From positions 62,001 through 126,000 of the forward strand of contig NZ_JAMZNK010000010.1 in assembly GCF_027980145.1 (NCBI RefSeq): a stretch of DNA of 64,000 nt. Reading direction: 5' to 3'. Below are positions 34,913 through 44,129 of the stretch, one piece after another (within the stretch, counting starts at the first letter, position 1; the number at the start of each line of letters is the position of its first letter). This DNA is from Flavobacterium azizsancarii. Lineage in GTDB: Bacteria; Bacteroidota; Bacteroidia; Flavobacteriales; Flavobacteriaceae. The translations under genes were made by a program, and so were the position numbers. Below the pieces are notes generated by a model. It worked only from the letters and a program-made list of their open reading frames with translations, was not told the DNA's origin and ran no database searches.

Positions 34913-36316
34913 TTATACGTGTAATGCTCTATTATCTGTAGCCGCTAATGCTGCTTCTTTTACTGCTTCAGCAAAAGTTGGATGTGCATGACTCATTCTT
35001 GAAATATCTTCAGCAGAAGCTTTGAATTCCATAGCAGTAACCGCTTCAGCAATTAAATCTGCAGTACGGGCTCCAATCATGTGAACTCCTAAAACCTCAT
35101 CTGTTTTAGCATCAGCAATGATTTTTACGAATCCGTCTAAATCTCCACTTGCTCTTGCACGACCTAAAGCTTTAAAAGGAAAACTTCCTACTTTGTATTC
35201 AGTTCCAGAAGCTTTAACCTGCTCTTCTGTTTGTCCAACTGCAGCAACTTCCGGCCAGGTATAAACTACACCAGGAATTAAGTTATAATCGATATGTGGT
35301 TTTTGACCTGCTAAGGTTTCAGCAACCATAGTTCCTTCTTCTTCTGCTTTGTGTGCTAACATTGCTCCACGAACAACATCACCAATTGCATAAATATTAG
35401 GAACGTTAGTTTGTAAATGATCGTTTACTTCTACTTGTCCTCTGTCTGAAATTTTAACTCCTGCTTTGTCAGCATTTAATCCGTCTGTGTACGGACGACG
35501 ACCAACAGAAACTAATGAATAATCTCCTTCTAAAGTGATTGTTTCTCCTTTTGCATTTTCAGCCTGAACGACAACAGCATCACCGTTTCTTTCTACTGAT
35601 TTTACTTTGTGAGAAACGTAGAATTTCATTCCTTGTTTTTTCAATACTTTAGTCAATTCCTTAGACAAAGAACTATCCATTCCGGGAATGATTCTGTCCA
35701 TGAATTCTACTACAGAAACTTGTGCTCCTAAACGCAAGTAAACTTGTCCAAGCTCGATTCCGATAACTCCACCACCAATAATTACTAAGTGTTTTGGCAC
35801 TTCTTTTAAAGCCAATGCTTCAGTAGAAGTGATAATTCTTTCTTTATCAATTTTGATAAATGGCAAAGAAGATGGTTTTGAACCTGTAGCGATTACAGCA
35901 TATTTTGTTTCGATAGTTTCAGAAGTTCCGTCAGCTTTTGCAACTGCAATGTGCGTTGCGTCTACGAAAGATCCTAAACCGTTGAAAACAGTAATTTTAT
36001 TTTTATCCATTAGGTAGTTGATTCCACCTACGGTTTGATCTACAACTGCTTGTTTACGAGCAATCATTTTCTCTAAATTGACTTTTACTTCACCCGAAAC
36101 TTCGATTCCGTGATCTGCAAAATGTGCAATTTCTGCATAATGATGAGAAGATGATAATAATGCTTTTGAAGGAATACAACCTACGTTAAGGCAAGTTCCG
36201 CCTAATGAATTATATTTTTCTACAATCGCAGTTTTGAAACCTAATTGTGCGCAACGAATTGCTGATACATATCCTCCAGGACCTGAACCTATAATGACTA
36301 CGTCAAATGAACTCAT
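34913..36316 (-). CDS. lpdA: Dihydrolipoyl dehydrogenase (E3)
   Basis: Lpd re-oxidises the dihydrolipoyl arms of pyruvate and 2-oxoglutarate dehydrogenase and of the glycine cleavage system, passing electrons through FAD and a disulfide to NAD. The 467-residue cytosolic protein has the FAD-binding dinucleotide fold VVIIGSGPGGYVSAI (6-20), the redox disulfide GGTCLNVGCIPSK (Cys42, Cys47), the NAD-binding GGGVIGIELGQVYLRLGAQV, and the catalytic His-Glu pair in HAHPTFAEAVKEA near the C-terminus. It is transcribed alone, with repeat-rich DNA upstream, so the partner E1 and E2 genes lie elsewhere. Confidence 0.96.
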   Translation of the reverse strand: MSSFDVVIIGSGPGGYVSAIRCAQLGFKTAIVEKYNSLGGTCLNVGCIPSKALLSSSHHYAEIAHFADHGIEVSGEVKVNLEKMIARKQAVVDQTVGGINYLMDKNKITVFNGLGSFVDATHIAVAKADGTSETIETKYAVIATGSKPSSLPFIKIDKERIITSTEALALKEVPKHLVIIGGGVIGIELGQVYLRLGAQVSVVEFMDRIIPGMDSSLSKELTKVLKKQGMKFYVSHKVKSVERNGDAVVVQAENAKGETITLEGDYSLVSVGRRPYTDGLNADKAGVKISDRGQVEVNDHLQTNVPNIYAIGDVVRGAMLAHKAEEEGTMVAETLAGQKPHIDYNLIPGVVYTWPEVAAVGQTEEQVKASGTEYKVGSFPFKALGRARASGDLDGFVKIIADAKTDEVLGVHMIGARTADLIAEAVTAMEFKASAEDISRMSHAHPTFAEAVKEAALAATDNRALHV

Positions 36317-36440
36317 AGTTTGTCTATTTTATTTTTAGCGATACAAAATTAAGGAATAAAGTTTTGTTTAAAGTTTAAATCTCAATGTTTTTTGTGTGAA
36401 ATTTTGGGTGGAGGGTTTTGCTAAGAAGTTTTGTTTTTTT

Positions 36441-36516
36441 ACCACGAAGTCTCGAAGGTACAAAGTTTTTTTTACCGCGAAGTTCGCGAAGAGTTACGCG
36501 AAAGCTCGCAAAGTTG
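36441..36516. repeat. CGCGAAG-type short tandem/dispersed repeat
   Basis: The stretch ACCACGAAGTCTCGAAGG through TTTACCGCGAAGTTCGCGAA to CGCGAAAGCTCGCAAAGTTG repeats small GCGAAG/GCAAAG words. Similar words occur inside the element at 46.8 kb and near 50.4 kb. No gene here. Confidence 0.5.
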
Positions 36517-36664
36517 TTGTTTTTTAGTCTCGTGAAGAGACGCAAATTTTTTAAATTTTCTTTTTGATTTTGAAAATGAAAAAGAATGTTTCAGGCTGAT
36601 TTTACAGATAAAGCAGTTTTAAAAAAACTTAGAAGTCACATAGTCGCAAAGCTTATACATAAAC

Positions 36665-36766
36665 TTGTCATCCAGAGGAACGAAGGATCACATATGGGGC
36701 TCGGCAAAGATTGGCGATTCTGTTTGCGGAATATCTCATGTGATCCTTCGTTCCTCAGGATGACAA
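36665..36766. repeat. Large inverted repeat (29-bp arms)
   Basis: TTGTCATCCAGAGGAACGAA followed by GGATCACAT (36665-36693) is mirrored by ATGTGATCCTTCGTTCCTCA followed by GGATGACAA (36738-36766), with two adjacent mismatched positions. The 44-base centre contains GGCGATTCTGTTTGC. The whole could form a long cruciform or hairpin. The open frame across it is repeat sequence, not a gene. With the element at 36441-36516 this accounts for the lpd-lrp gap. Confidence 0.75.
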
Positions 36767-36811
36767 AAATGATGAGAAAAACCTTCGTCCCTTTGCCTCT
36801 CTGAACCTTCC

Positions 36812-37267
36812 TCAAAAAATCACCGTCGAATTCTTTACCTCGCTAATCATAAACATACTTTGCGTGCTGCCAATATGCTGTAGCGAAGTCAATTTGGTTA
36901 CCAGAAATTCTCTGTATTCTTCCATATCTTTTACTAATACTTTCAGGATATAATCATAATCGCCGCTTACGTGATGGCATTCTAAAACTTCGTTGAGTTT
37001 GATCACTTCGCTTTCGAATTTGGTGAGGAACTCTTTGGTATGCTGAATGAGTTTTAAGTGGCAGAAAACGACAAATCCTTTGTCGATTTTGGTTTTGTCT
37101 ACTAATGCTACGTAGTTTTTGATGATTCCTTCGCGCTCTAGCTTTTTGATGCGTTCGTAAACTGCAGTTACTGACAGATTCAGTTTTAAAGATAATTCTT
37201 TGGTGGTCTTTTTACTGTCGGTCTGTAGTAAGACTAAGAGTTTTTTATCGGTGGCGTCTAAAGTCAT
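36812..37267 (-). CDS. Lrp/AsnC-family transcriptional regulator
   Basis: The 151-residue protein has the two-part Lrp layout. The N-terminal winged helix is DATDKKLLVLLQTDSKKTTK, then ELSLKLNLSVTAVYERIKKL with the recognition helix at about 30-45. The C-terminal RAM domain (about 65-145), which binds amino acids and builds octamers, has FVVFCHLKL and ECHHVSGDYDYILKVLVKDM, the family's G.yDy.l.v motif. The gene is divergent from the methionine-gamma-lyase-type gene at 37689. Lrp proteins commonly control an adjacent amino acid enzyme, so it is the best candidate regulator of that gene. Confidence 0.92.
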   Translation of the reverse strand: MTLDATDKKLLVLLQTDSKKTTKELSLKLNLSVTAVYERIKKLEREGIIKNYVALVDKTKIDKGFVVFCHLKLIQHTKEFLTKFESEVIKLNEVLECHHVSGDYDYILKVLVKDMEEYREFLVTKLTSLQHIGSTQSMFMISEVKNSTVIF

Positions 37268-37467
37268 TATAGTTGATGGTTTTTGGTTGATAGTTTGTTA
37301 CGAAAAGATAGAAAATCTACTGCGTTAGACTTTCTTTATCAAATTTAGATTAAAAATCTTTAAAAATTACTTTTTATAGTTTTAAATTCTAATTATTACT
37401 TACTCAATTGATTAATTTTCTAAATAGTCCTTATTTTGAATAGAATTTCTTTTGAATACGAATGTAT

Positions 37468-37536
37468 TAGCCCTGATAGAAGTGGAAATCCTTTTGTGCC
37501 GGGGTTCGGCACAAAAGATTGAAACGGATAGCAGGA
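37468..37536. repeat. Hairpin-containing dispersed element, copy 3 (best preserved)
   Basis: TAGCCCTGATAGAAGTGGAA is followed by a long hairpin (CTTTTGTGCCG-GGGTT-CGGCACAAAAG, 37491-37517) and GATTGAAACGGATAGCAGGA. The same order of blocks occurs at 7874-7946 and 15670-15760. A fragment of the TTCGACTTCGCTCAGGATGAC repeat follows directly. The rest of the lrp-lyase gap (37268-37688) is AT-rich and carries the promoters of both divergent genes. Confidence 0.6.
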
Positions 37537-37688
37537 ATAGTTCCTTCCTTCGACTTCGCTCAGGATGACAAATCAAATTCCAAATTTTGAATTCCAATGA
37601 AAATGGTTAAAAATTAAAATTTGATAATCAGTTCCAACAACTTGAAACCTAAAACTTAAAACAAATAAAAACTTGAAACTAACTAAAA

Positions 37689-38891
37689 ATGAAAAACTTT
37701 AATCCAGCAGATAAAATTCAGGATTTGCAATACTTTGGTGAATTTGGCGGTGTAAACCCTTCTATTTCTGATTCTTCGACATATACGTTTCTTTCGGCTA
37801 AAACGATGTTCGACACTTTCGAGGGGAATATGGAGGGCTGCTATTTGTATTCACGTCATTCGTCTCCAAGCAATTTATACTTAGATCAGGCTTTGGCGGC
37901 AATGGAAGGAACGGAAACGGCAAATGTTTCGGCTTCGGGAATGGGCGCGATTACACCTACTCTGTTGCAGTTGTGTGGTACGAGCGATCACATTGTTTCG
38001 AGCAGAACAATTTATGGCGGAACTTATGCTTTTTTGAAGAATTTCACTCCTAGATTCGGGATCGAAACAAGCTTTGTAGACATTACAAAACTTGATGTTG
38101 TAGAGGCTGCAATTACGCCAAAAACGAAAGTTTTGTATTGCGAGACGGTGAGTAATCCGTTATTAGAAGTTGCTGATATTGCAGGTTTGTCCAAAATTGC
38201 TAAAAAGCATAATTTGAAATTGGTGGTCGATAATACGTTTTCGCCTTTGTCTGTTTCTCCGGCAAAATTAGGCGCCGATATCGTGATTCATAGTTTGACC
38301 AAATACATCAACGGAAGCAGCGATACAGTTGGCGGCGTGACCTGCGCATCGAAAGAATTCATCAATTCGCTTAAAAATGTAAACTCGGGAGCAAGTATGC
38401 TTTTGGGTCCAACAATGGACAGTTTGCGATCAGCTTCTGTGATGAAAAACCTTCGTACTTTACATATCCGTATCAAACAACACAGTCATAATGCTCATGT
38501 CCTGGCGGATAAATTCGAAAAAGACGGACTCAAAACAGTTTATCCGGGACTGAAAAGTCACCCAAGCCATGAACTTTACAAAACGATGATCAATCCGGAA
38601 TATGGTTTTGGCGGAATGCTGACAATTGATGTTGGAACTCTGGCAAAAGCGAATGAACTAATGGAATTGATGCAAGCCAGAAATCTAGGTTATCTCGCTG
38701 TAAGTTTAGGATTCTACAAAACACTATTTAGTGCTCCCGGAACTTCGACGTCTAGTGAGATTCCGTTAGAAGAACAACACGAAATGGGATTAACGGACGG
38801 TTTGATTCGTTTCTCTATTGGGTTGGATAACGATATTGAGCGTACTTATGAAATGATGAAGGCTTGTATGGTGGAGCTTGGCATATTGTAG
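37689..38891 (+). CDS. Cys/Met-metabolism PLP enzyme, probably methionine gamma-lyase
   Basis: The 400-residue fold-type I enzyme belongs to the trans-sulfuration family (methionine gamma-lyase, cystathionine gamma-synthase or lyase). The cofactor motifs are LYSRHSSPSNLYLDQALAAM (like YSRxxNPT), SASGMGAITPTLL, the aspartate in LVVDNTFSPL (Asp181) that holds the pyridine nitrogen, and SLTKYINGSSDTVGG with the Schiff-base lysine (Lys205). The C-terminal SLGFYKTLFSAPGTSTSSE differs slightly from the usual SLGG.ETLi..PasmTH, which suggests altered substrate choice. It would cleave methionine or a related amino acid to a ketoacid, thiol and ammonia. It is divergent from an Lrp gene, which probably regulates it. 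Confidence 0.88.
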   Translation: MKNFNPADKIQDLQYFGEFGGVNPSISDSSTYTFLSAKTMFDTFEGNMEGCYLYSRHSSPSNLYLDQALAAMEGTETANVSASGMGAITPTLLQLCGTSDHIVSSRTIYGGTYAFLKNFTPRFGIETSFVDITKLDVVEAAITPKTKVLYCETVSNPLLEVADIAGLSKIAKKHNLKLVVDNTFSPLSVSPAKLGADIVIHSLTKYINGSSDTVGGVTCASKEFINSLKNVNSGASMLLGPTMDSLRSASVMKNLRTLHIRIKQHSHNAHVLADKFEKDGLKTVYPGLKSHPSHELYKTMINPEYGFGGMLTIDVGTLAKANELMELMQARNLGYLAVSLGFYKTLFSAPGTSTSSEIPLEEQHEMGLTDGLIRFSIGLDNDIERTYEMMKACMVELGIL

Positions 38892-38930
38892 CCTTGGTTC
38901 ACAGAGGCTCGCAGTGTTGCACTAAAGTTT

Positions 38931-39027
38931 TTTCACGCAGATTTTGAAAGATTTAGGCAGATATAAACAGGTCTTATTTATTACTATCTACATTAAATGT
39001 GCTGAAATCTGCAAGATCTGCGTGAAA
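38931..39027. repeat. Inverted-repeat element of the CACGCAGAT type
   Basis: TTTCACGCAGAT (38931-38942) is the exact inverse of ATCTGCGTGAAA (39016-39027). The inside shows AAAGATTTAGGCAGAT and GCTGAAATCTGC, so it is a solitary relative of the units of the array at 30587-31295. Confidence 0.7.
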
Positions 39028-39055
39028 AAAAAACCTTTTTTATCTGTAGCAAAAC

Positions 39056-39093
39056 AAAAAATCCGTTCTGAAATCTATCAGAACGGATTTTTA
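39056..39093. terminator. Bidirectional terminator
   Basis: AAATCCGTTCTGA (39059-39071) pairs with TCAGAACGGATTT (39078-39090) with A and T flanks. It ends the DUF695 gene and could end the lyase gene on the other strand. Confidence 0.8.
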
Positions 39094-39095
39094 CT

Positions 39096-40190
39096 TTATT
39101 TTGGTTCGTAATGCCTAAAGGATTTCCAATATTTATCTTTATAAATTTCGTAATTTATTTCAAACGTTTTATTGTGTTTTTTTATTAATGCATCTAAAAC
39201 TTTAGGAGGTTTTCGAAAATCTTTACAGGCAAAAAAGATCTCTCGTTTGTTATTTGCTGTTTCGCGTCCAACATTTAGATAGCCATCTGCATCAGTTAAA
39301 CTTAACGTTATTTCATCTTCAATTTCATCCAATCGTTTGTAAGTTTCATTATCCGGCAAACCACTTTCGTCAGTTTCCTCATACGGAATTCCAACTATCA
39401 AAATCCAGGGATGGGATGCTTTTTTATCCCATTGCAAAAGAGTTGTATTGATTACTGCCAAAACAATTCCACCCTCTTTTGTTTTCCCTTCAAAACTTGC
39501 GTAACCATCATGTTCTGTATTATGCCTTGTGCCTTCGTATTTTTCGATGAACTCTTTTTCTCTCCAAATTAAATAATCTTTTAATTTTTCGATTGGAATC
39601 AGCTCCTCAGCAACTTCATTGTTGCCAATTACTCTCATATTATCTATCAAAGTAACTGAATGCAATTCGCCCAGGTAATTATCCAGAAAAATATAAATTC
39701 CATTCGCTAGTATTCCTTTTTTTTCTTCTGTAAAATGATCGTAAATAATTGTAAGATCAATTTCGTCCGGATAGTTTTTATCGAGATTAGGATAAAATTT
39801 TAAATTTTCTTTCTTAAATTCATAATCTTCATAATTAATACTAACGTCTTTAATATTTGATGCCGGTTTAAGAGCTGTAAATTTCCAGCCTTTAATTTGC
39901 GGAGCATTATTTACCAACTCTTCAATTACGTAAATATTTTTAATTGCCCCATCCGGTGTTAAAATTAATTCGACAGTCTGATCGTCAAACATACCCGTCA
40001 GGAAATAAATCCCAGAGTGCACTTCATTTAACTTTGGAGCAAGTTTATCAAAGAAATCTGTATTTATGTTTTTACGGCTTTGAACAATTTTAAAAAACTC
40101 TTTTTCATTTTTTAGAAACCAATTCCAAAAATCGCTACTAGAATTTATCGGAGTATCTTTTTTACCCAGAATATTTTTAAGAAAACTCAT
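39096..40190 (-). CDS. DUF695-containing cytosolic protein
   Basis: The 364-residue protein has no signal peptide. It begins with a helix (SSDFWNWFLKNEKEFFKIVQ) typical of proteins of this family, followed by an alpha/beta domain (about 50-210). The C-terminal part (about 225-350) matches DUF695: HPWILIVGIPYEETDESGLP, DNETYKRLDEIEDEI and REIFFACKDFRKPPKVLDAL. DUF695 is an uncharacterised domain that often occurs next to other small domains of unknown function, such as DUF1963 or DUF2314 relatives, which this window also contains. The gene is alone on the minus strand and closes with a bidirectional terminator. Confidence 0.83.
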   Translation of the reverse strand: MSFLKNILGKKDTPINSSSDFWNWFLKNEKEFFKIVQSRKNINTDFFDKLAPKLNEVHSGIYFLTGMFDDQTVELILTPDGAIKNIYVIEELVNNAPQIKGWKFTALKPASNIKDVSINYEDYEFKKENLKFYPNLDKNYPDEIDLTIIYDHFTEEKKGILANGIYIFLDNYLGELHSVTLIDNMRVIGNNEVAEELIPIEKLKDYLIWREKEFIEKYEGTRHNTEHDGYASFEGKTKEGGIVLAVINTTLLQWDKKASHPWILIVGIPYEETDESGLPDNETYKRLDEIEDEITLSLTDADGYLNVGRETANNKREIFFACKDFRKPPKVLDALIKKHNKTFEINYEIYKDKYWKSFRHYEPK

Positions 40191-40469
40191 TCGTTTAGAA
40201 TTTAAAAATTACAATCCTCAAACTTAAGAAAACCTTTTAGAAAAACATAAGAATATATTGATAAAAAAAGTCGTTCTGAACTAATTATGGAAGTATTATA
40301 AATCTGTTATGAACACGAATTTCACGTCTTAGCACCAAGTTTAATTGCGTAAAACTAGTTTGTAAAATTTATTTCACAAACTAGTTAGTACTGACAATTG
40401 ATAAAATTCGTGTTTGTAGCGTTCCGAGATTATTTTCAGAGCGGATTTCTATTTATAATTTATAGTTAA

Positions 40470-42401
40470 TTATATTTCAATCGTATTCAGCTTACTGTTT
40501 TTTCTACTGTACGTAAAGTAAATAATCAATCCTATTAATAACCAGATGGTAAAGTAGATCCAATTCCAGACGCTTAATTCAGCCATCATATACAGACAAC
40601 AGATAAGACCTAATAACGGAATTAAAGACAAGTTTTTTCTGAAGGCCCAAACTGCTAATCCAACTAAAACTACTAAAAATATCCACATTGGGATTTTGTG
40701 TTTGAATAAGCTGAATCCTGATTCGTATTTTAGAGAATCACTGACTGGCAATCCTTTTACAACGGCAGCATATTTAGCATCATCGTCTTGATACTGGCTT
40801 AATAAATGCTCTAAATCTGCGGTTTGTGCAGTTTTATTATGAAGATCGATACTTTCTAAATAATTGAAAACTTTGGTTGATTCTTCTTTATTTAATGATG
40901 TGATAATTGTCGTTGCGTCATAAGTCTGCTCTTCATTATTAATAAAAGCCATTGTTGCTTTAGTATTGAAATTGAAAGCATAATACAGTCCGACAATCAT
41001 AAAAACTGGCAAAATATATTTTGAATTCACATAAGGTGTTTTGAATTTTCCTCTCGGGATATCTTTTTTATCCTGTAAAACCAAAACTCCGGCGCAAACC
41101 AAGACAAAGGCAAATAAAGTTCCGATACTGCATAAATCTGTTACCATTGTCAAATTCAAAAACAAAGCTGGAACTGCCACCACAAAACCTGTTACAACAG
41201 TAGCAAATGATGGTGTTTTGAATTTTGGGTGCACGGTAGAAAATTTCTTTGGCAATAAACCATCACGGCTCATACTCATCCAGATACGGGGCTGACCCAT
41301 CTGGAAAACCAACAAAACGCTTGCCATTGCAACTACAGCACTTACGGCTATAATTCCGGACATCCATTTTAAGTTTAATTTATCGAAAACAAACGCCAGA
41401 GGATCTCCAACATTTAGTTCGTTATAATTTACCATTCCGGTCAGAACCAAGGCTATGGCGATATATAATATAGTACAAATGATAATCGCCCACATCATTC
41501 CGCGTGGTAGATCACGTTGTGGATTTTTACATTCTTCGGCAGTTGTCGAGATTGCATCAAAACCAATATAAGCAAAGAAAACAGCCGAAACTCCTTTTAA
41601 AACTCCACTAACCCCATTTGGTGCAAACGGATCCCAATTTGCTGTATCTACATAAAATACACCCACTGCAATTACTAAAAGCACTACGCAAAGTTTTACT
41701 ACAACCATTAAGTTACTGGCATTACGGGACTCTTTCATTCCTCTGTAAACCAACGCTGTAATCAAAATAATGATAAACAATGCCGGTAAATCAGCAACAA
41801 AATGGAAAGATCCAATCGTTGGTGATGTTGTCCAGGCCGTATAAGCTTCCTGTAATCCCCTGCCTAAATTCTCATATGATTTTCCGCCCTGCATTAAAGC
41901 CGTGGCATCTTTAAATCCGTTTGAAGCCGTTAGATAATCCATCTGGATCCATTGCGGGAGATGAATTCCGCCACTCTGGAGCAGTCCTGTAAAATAATCA
42001 CTCCACGATATGGCAACGGTTATATTTCCTACAGCATATTCCATGATTAAAGCCCAACCAATTATCCAGGCAACTATTTCTCCAAAAGCTACATAAGAGT
42101 ACGTATAAGCACTTCCTGAAACCGGAACCATTGAGGCAAATTCGGCGTAAGCAAAAGCAGCAAAACTACAGGCTAAAGCAGTAAATAAAAACAAGAAAAT
42201 TACCGCCGGTCCACCATCAGCACTGGCTTTTCCGATGGTACTAAAAATTCCTGCTCCCACAATTGCAGCAATTCCAAACGCAGTTAAATCTCTCGTGGTT
42301 AAATGTTTTCCTAATGCATTATGACCATCTGCTTCGTTTTTTGCAACTTGCTTCAGAATATCTTGTACCGTTTTTTTACGGAATAAACCTGATAATGCCA
42401 T
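40470..42401 (-). CDS. APC-superfamily amino acid permease (cationic-type)
   Basis: The 643-residue inner-membrane protein has about fourteen transmembrane helices, as in the cationic amino acid transporter (CAT/YfnA) branch. The first helix has GIAAIVGAGIFSTIG, the substrate-binding G-A-G motif, and helix 6 has VFFAYIGFDAISTTAEE. QRDLPRGMMWAIIICTILYI and MSRDGLLPKKFSTVHPKFKT are typical loops. A large periplasmic or cytosolic insertion of about 90 residues (about 490-570, EQTYDATTIITSLNKEESTK) between late helices is unusual and makes it longer than common members (about 480 residues). It is alone on the minus strand and divergent from gnd. Confidence 0.92.
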   Translation of the reverse strand: MALSGLFRKKTVQDILKQVAKNEADGHNALGKHLTTRDLTAFGIAAIVGAGIFSTIGKASADGGPAVIFLFLFTALACSFAAFAYAEFASMVPVSGSAYTYSYVAFGEIVAWIIGWALIMEYAVGNITVAISWSDYFTGLLQSGGIHLPQWIQMDYLTASNGFKDATALMQGGKSYENLGRGLQEAYTAWTTSPTIGSFHFVADLPALFIIILITALVYRGMKESRNASNLMVVVKLCVVLLVIAVGVFYVDTANWDPFAPNGVSGVLKGVSAVFFAYIGFDAISTTAEECKNPQRDLPRGMMWAIIICTILYIAIALVLTGMVNYNELNVGDPLAFVFDKLNLKWMSGIIAVSAVVAMASVLLVFQMGQPRIWMSMSRDGLLPKKFSTVHPKFKTPSFATVVTGFVVAVPALFLNLTMVTDLCSIGTLFAFVLVCAGVLVLQDKKDIPRGKFKTPYVNSKYILPVFMIVGLYYAFNFNTKATMAFINNEEQTYDATTIITSLNKEESTKVFNYLESIDLHNKTAQTADLEHLLSQYQDDDAKYAAVVKGLPVSDSLKYESGFSLFKHKIPMWIFLVVLVGLAVWAFRKNLSLIPLLGLICCLYMMAELSVWNWIYFTIWLLIGLIIYFTYSRKNSKLNTIEI

Positions 42402-42683
42402 ATATGGTTTTGCTTTTAAATTAATTTAAATCGGTGTTTGCTGTTTTATTTTGCAAATAATGCAAAAATTATCCTGATTTCAAATATATAAAACCATTTT
42501 GTTTTCTCTTTAGTTATTCTGATAAAATTAAATTTAAACAACATAATTAAGGATTTTTCTTTATAACTTAATTTATCTGAATAACCTCAAAGCTAAAATA
42601 CCGGATCCTTAATTCGAAATCAGGACTAATCCTTAATAATATAAATTTTAAACCTTATTTTTGATGTTCTAAATGTATAAAAA

Positions 42684-44090
42684 ATGGCAAATAACGATTC
42701 TAAAAAATATAAATTAGGAATGATTGGATTAGGCACAATGGGCCGAAACCTTTTATTGAATATGGCAGACAAAGGTTTTTCTGTTACAGGGTATGATAAA
42801 GACCAAAAAATGATTACGAAACTTGAAGAGGAAGGTAAGAATCATAACTTGGAAGGATTTGATAATATCGAAAACTTTATTGACAGTCTGCAAACACCCC
42901 GCACGCTAATTTTATTAGTGCCTGCCGGACCAATTGTTGATAGTGTTATAGCTGAACTTAAACCGCTTTTGAGCAAAGGCGATATCATTATCGATAGTGG
43001 GAACTCTCATTTTAGCGATACGAACCGAAGAGTTGCAGAACTAGAAAATGATGGTTTACATTTCTTTGGTATGGGTATTTCCGGTGGTGAAGAAGGTGCG
43101 CGATTTGGTCCTAGTATGATGCCTGGCGGAGACAAAAATGCCTACAATGTCATGAAAGATATTTTTGAAGCCATTGCTGCAAAAGTAAACAACGATCCGT
43201 GTGTAACTTATATTGGTCCTGGTGCATCCGGACATTTTGTAAAAATGGTGCATAATGGAATTGAATATGCTATCATGCAGCTTCTTGCCGAAACGTACGG
43301 AATTCTTAAAAATGGTTTGGGATACTCGAATCAGGAAATTCACAATGTATTTAAGAAATGGAATGAAGGAAGGCTTCAATCTTTTTTATTAGAAATTACA
43401 ACAGATATTTTCCCTGTTAAAGATACCGAAACACCAAACGACCTTCTGGACATGATAAAAGATGAAGCGAGATCAAAAGGTACTGGAAAATGGACTTCAG
43501 AGGTTTCGATGGAACTGCAATTGCCTGTCCCTACCATTAATGAAGCTGTTACCAATCGTGATTTATCTAAATACAAGGCACTGAGAGTTTCTCTGGAAGA
43601 TGCTTTTGGCAAAAAAGATTCTAAAATTGATATTTCGCTTGAGGATCTTGAAAATGCATTCTATTTTTCGATGATTTCTGCTTATGCACAAGGTTTGCAT
43701 TTGCTTGTACAAGCTTCTAAAGAATACAAGTACGAATTGAAATTAAACGAAATTGCTAAAATTTGGCGTGGAGGATGTATCATTAGAGCCAAATTCTTAG
43801 AAAATATTTATCAGGCTTATGATAAAAACAACACATTAGAACATTTGTTTGGAGATGCCGGTATTCAGGAAATCATCAAATCTACTTTGGCAGGTACTCG
43901 CAAAACAGTTGCTGCTTGTGTAACTTCTGGTGTTGGTATTCCTGCTTTTGCTTCGACTCTTACTTATTTTGACACTATTACAAGTGCCCGAATGCCTTCG
44001 AACTTAATTCAGGCACAGAGAGATTTCTTTGGAGCTCATACTTTTGAACGCATTGATAAAGAAGGTGTTTTTCATGCGAAATGGAATTAA
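42684..44090 (+). CDS. gnd: 6-phosphogluconate dehydrogenase, decarboxylating
   Basis: Gnd oxidises and decarboxylates 6-phosphogluconate to ribulose-5-phosphate with NADP, the third step of the oxidative pentose phosphate pathway. The 468-residue protein has the N-terminal Rossmann motif GMIGLGTMGRNLLLNMADKG (about 12-31), the substrate loop FGMGISGGEEGARFGPSMMP, the catalytic lysine and histidine in GHFVKMVHNGIEYAIMQLLA, and the C-terminal all-helical dimer domain with SARMPSNLIQAQRDFFGAHT. The length matches the long dimeric form. It is the first gene of a gnd-zwf-pgl operon; zwf starts 39 bases downstream. Confidence 0.96.
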   Translation: MANNDSKKYKLGMIGLGTMGRNLLLNMADKGFSVTGYDKDQKMITKLEEEGKNHNLEGFDNIENFIDSLQTPRTLILLVPAGPIVDSVIAELKPLLSKGDIIIDSGNSHFSDTNRRVAELENDGLHFFGMGISGGEEGARFGPSMMPGGDKNAYNVMKDIFEAIAAKVNNDPCVTYIGPGASGHFVKMVHNGIEYAIMQLLAETYGILKNGLGYSNQEIHNVFKKWNEGRLQSFLLEITTDIFPVKDTETPNDLLDMIKDEARSKGTGKWTSEVSMELQLPVPTINEAVTNRDLSKYKALRVSLEDAFGKKDSKIDISLEDLENAFYFSMISAYAQGLHLLVQASKEYKYELKLNEIAKIWRGGCIIRAKFLENIYQAYDKNNTLEHLFGDAGIQEIIKSTLAGTRKTVAACVTSGVGIPAFASTLTYFDTITSARMPSNLIQAQRDFFGAHTFERIDKEGVFHAKWN

Positions 44091-44129
44091 CCAGCATCAA
44101 TGTTTTAATACACGAATCACAATATAAAT

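Noticed and set aside
36586-36804. Open frame of 72 codons on the plus strand
   Set aside because: It is translated from the 29-bp inverted repeat at 36665-36766.
37412-37597. Open frame of 61 codons on the minus strand
   Set aside because: It covers the hairpin element and the TTCGACTTCGCTCAGGATGAC repeat.
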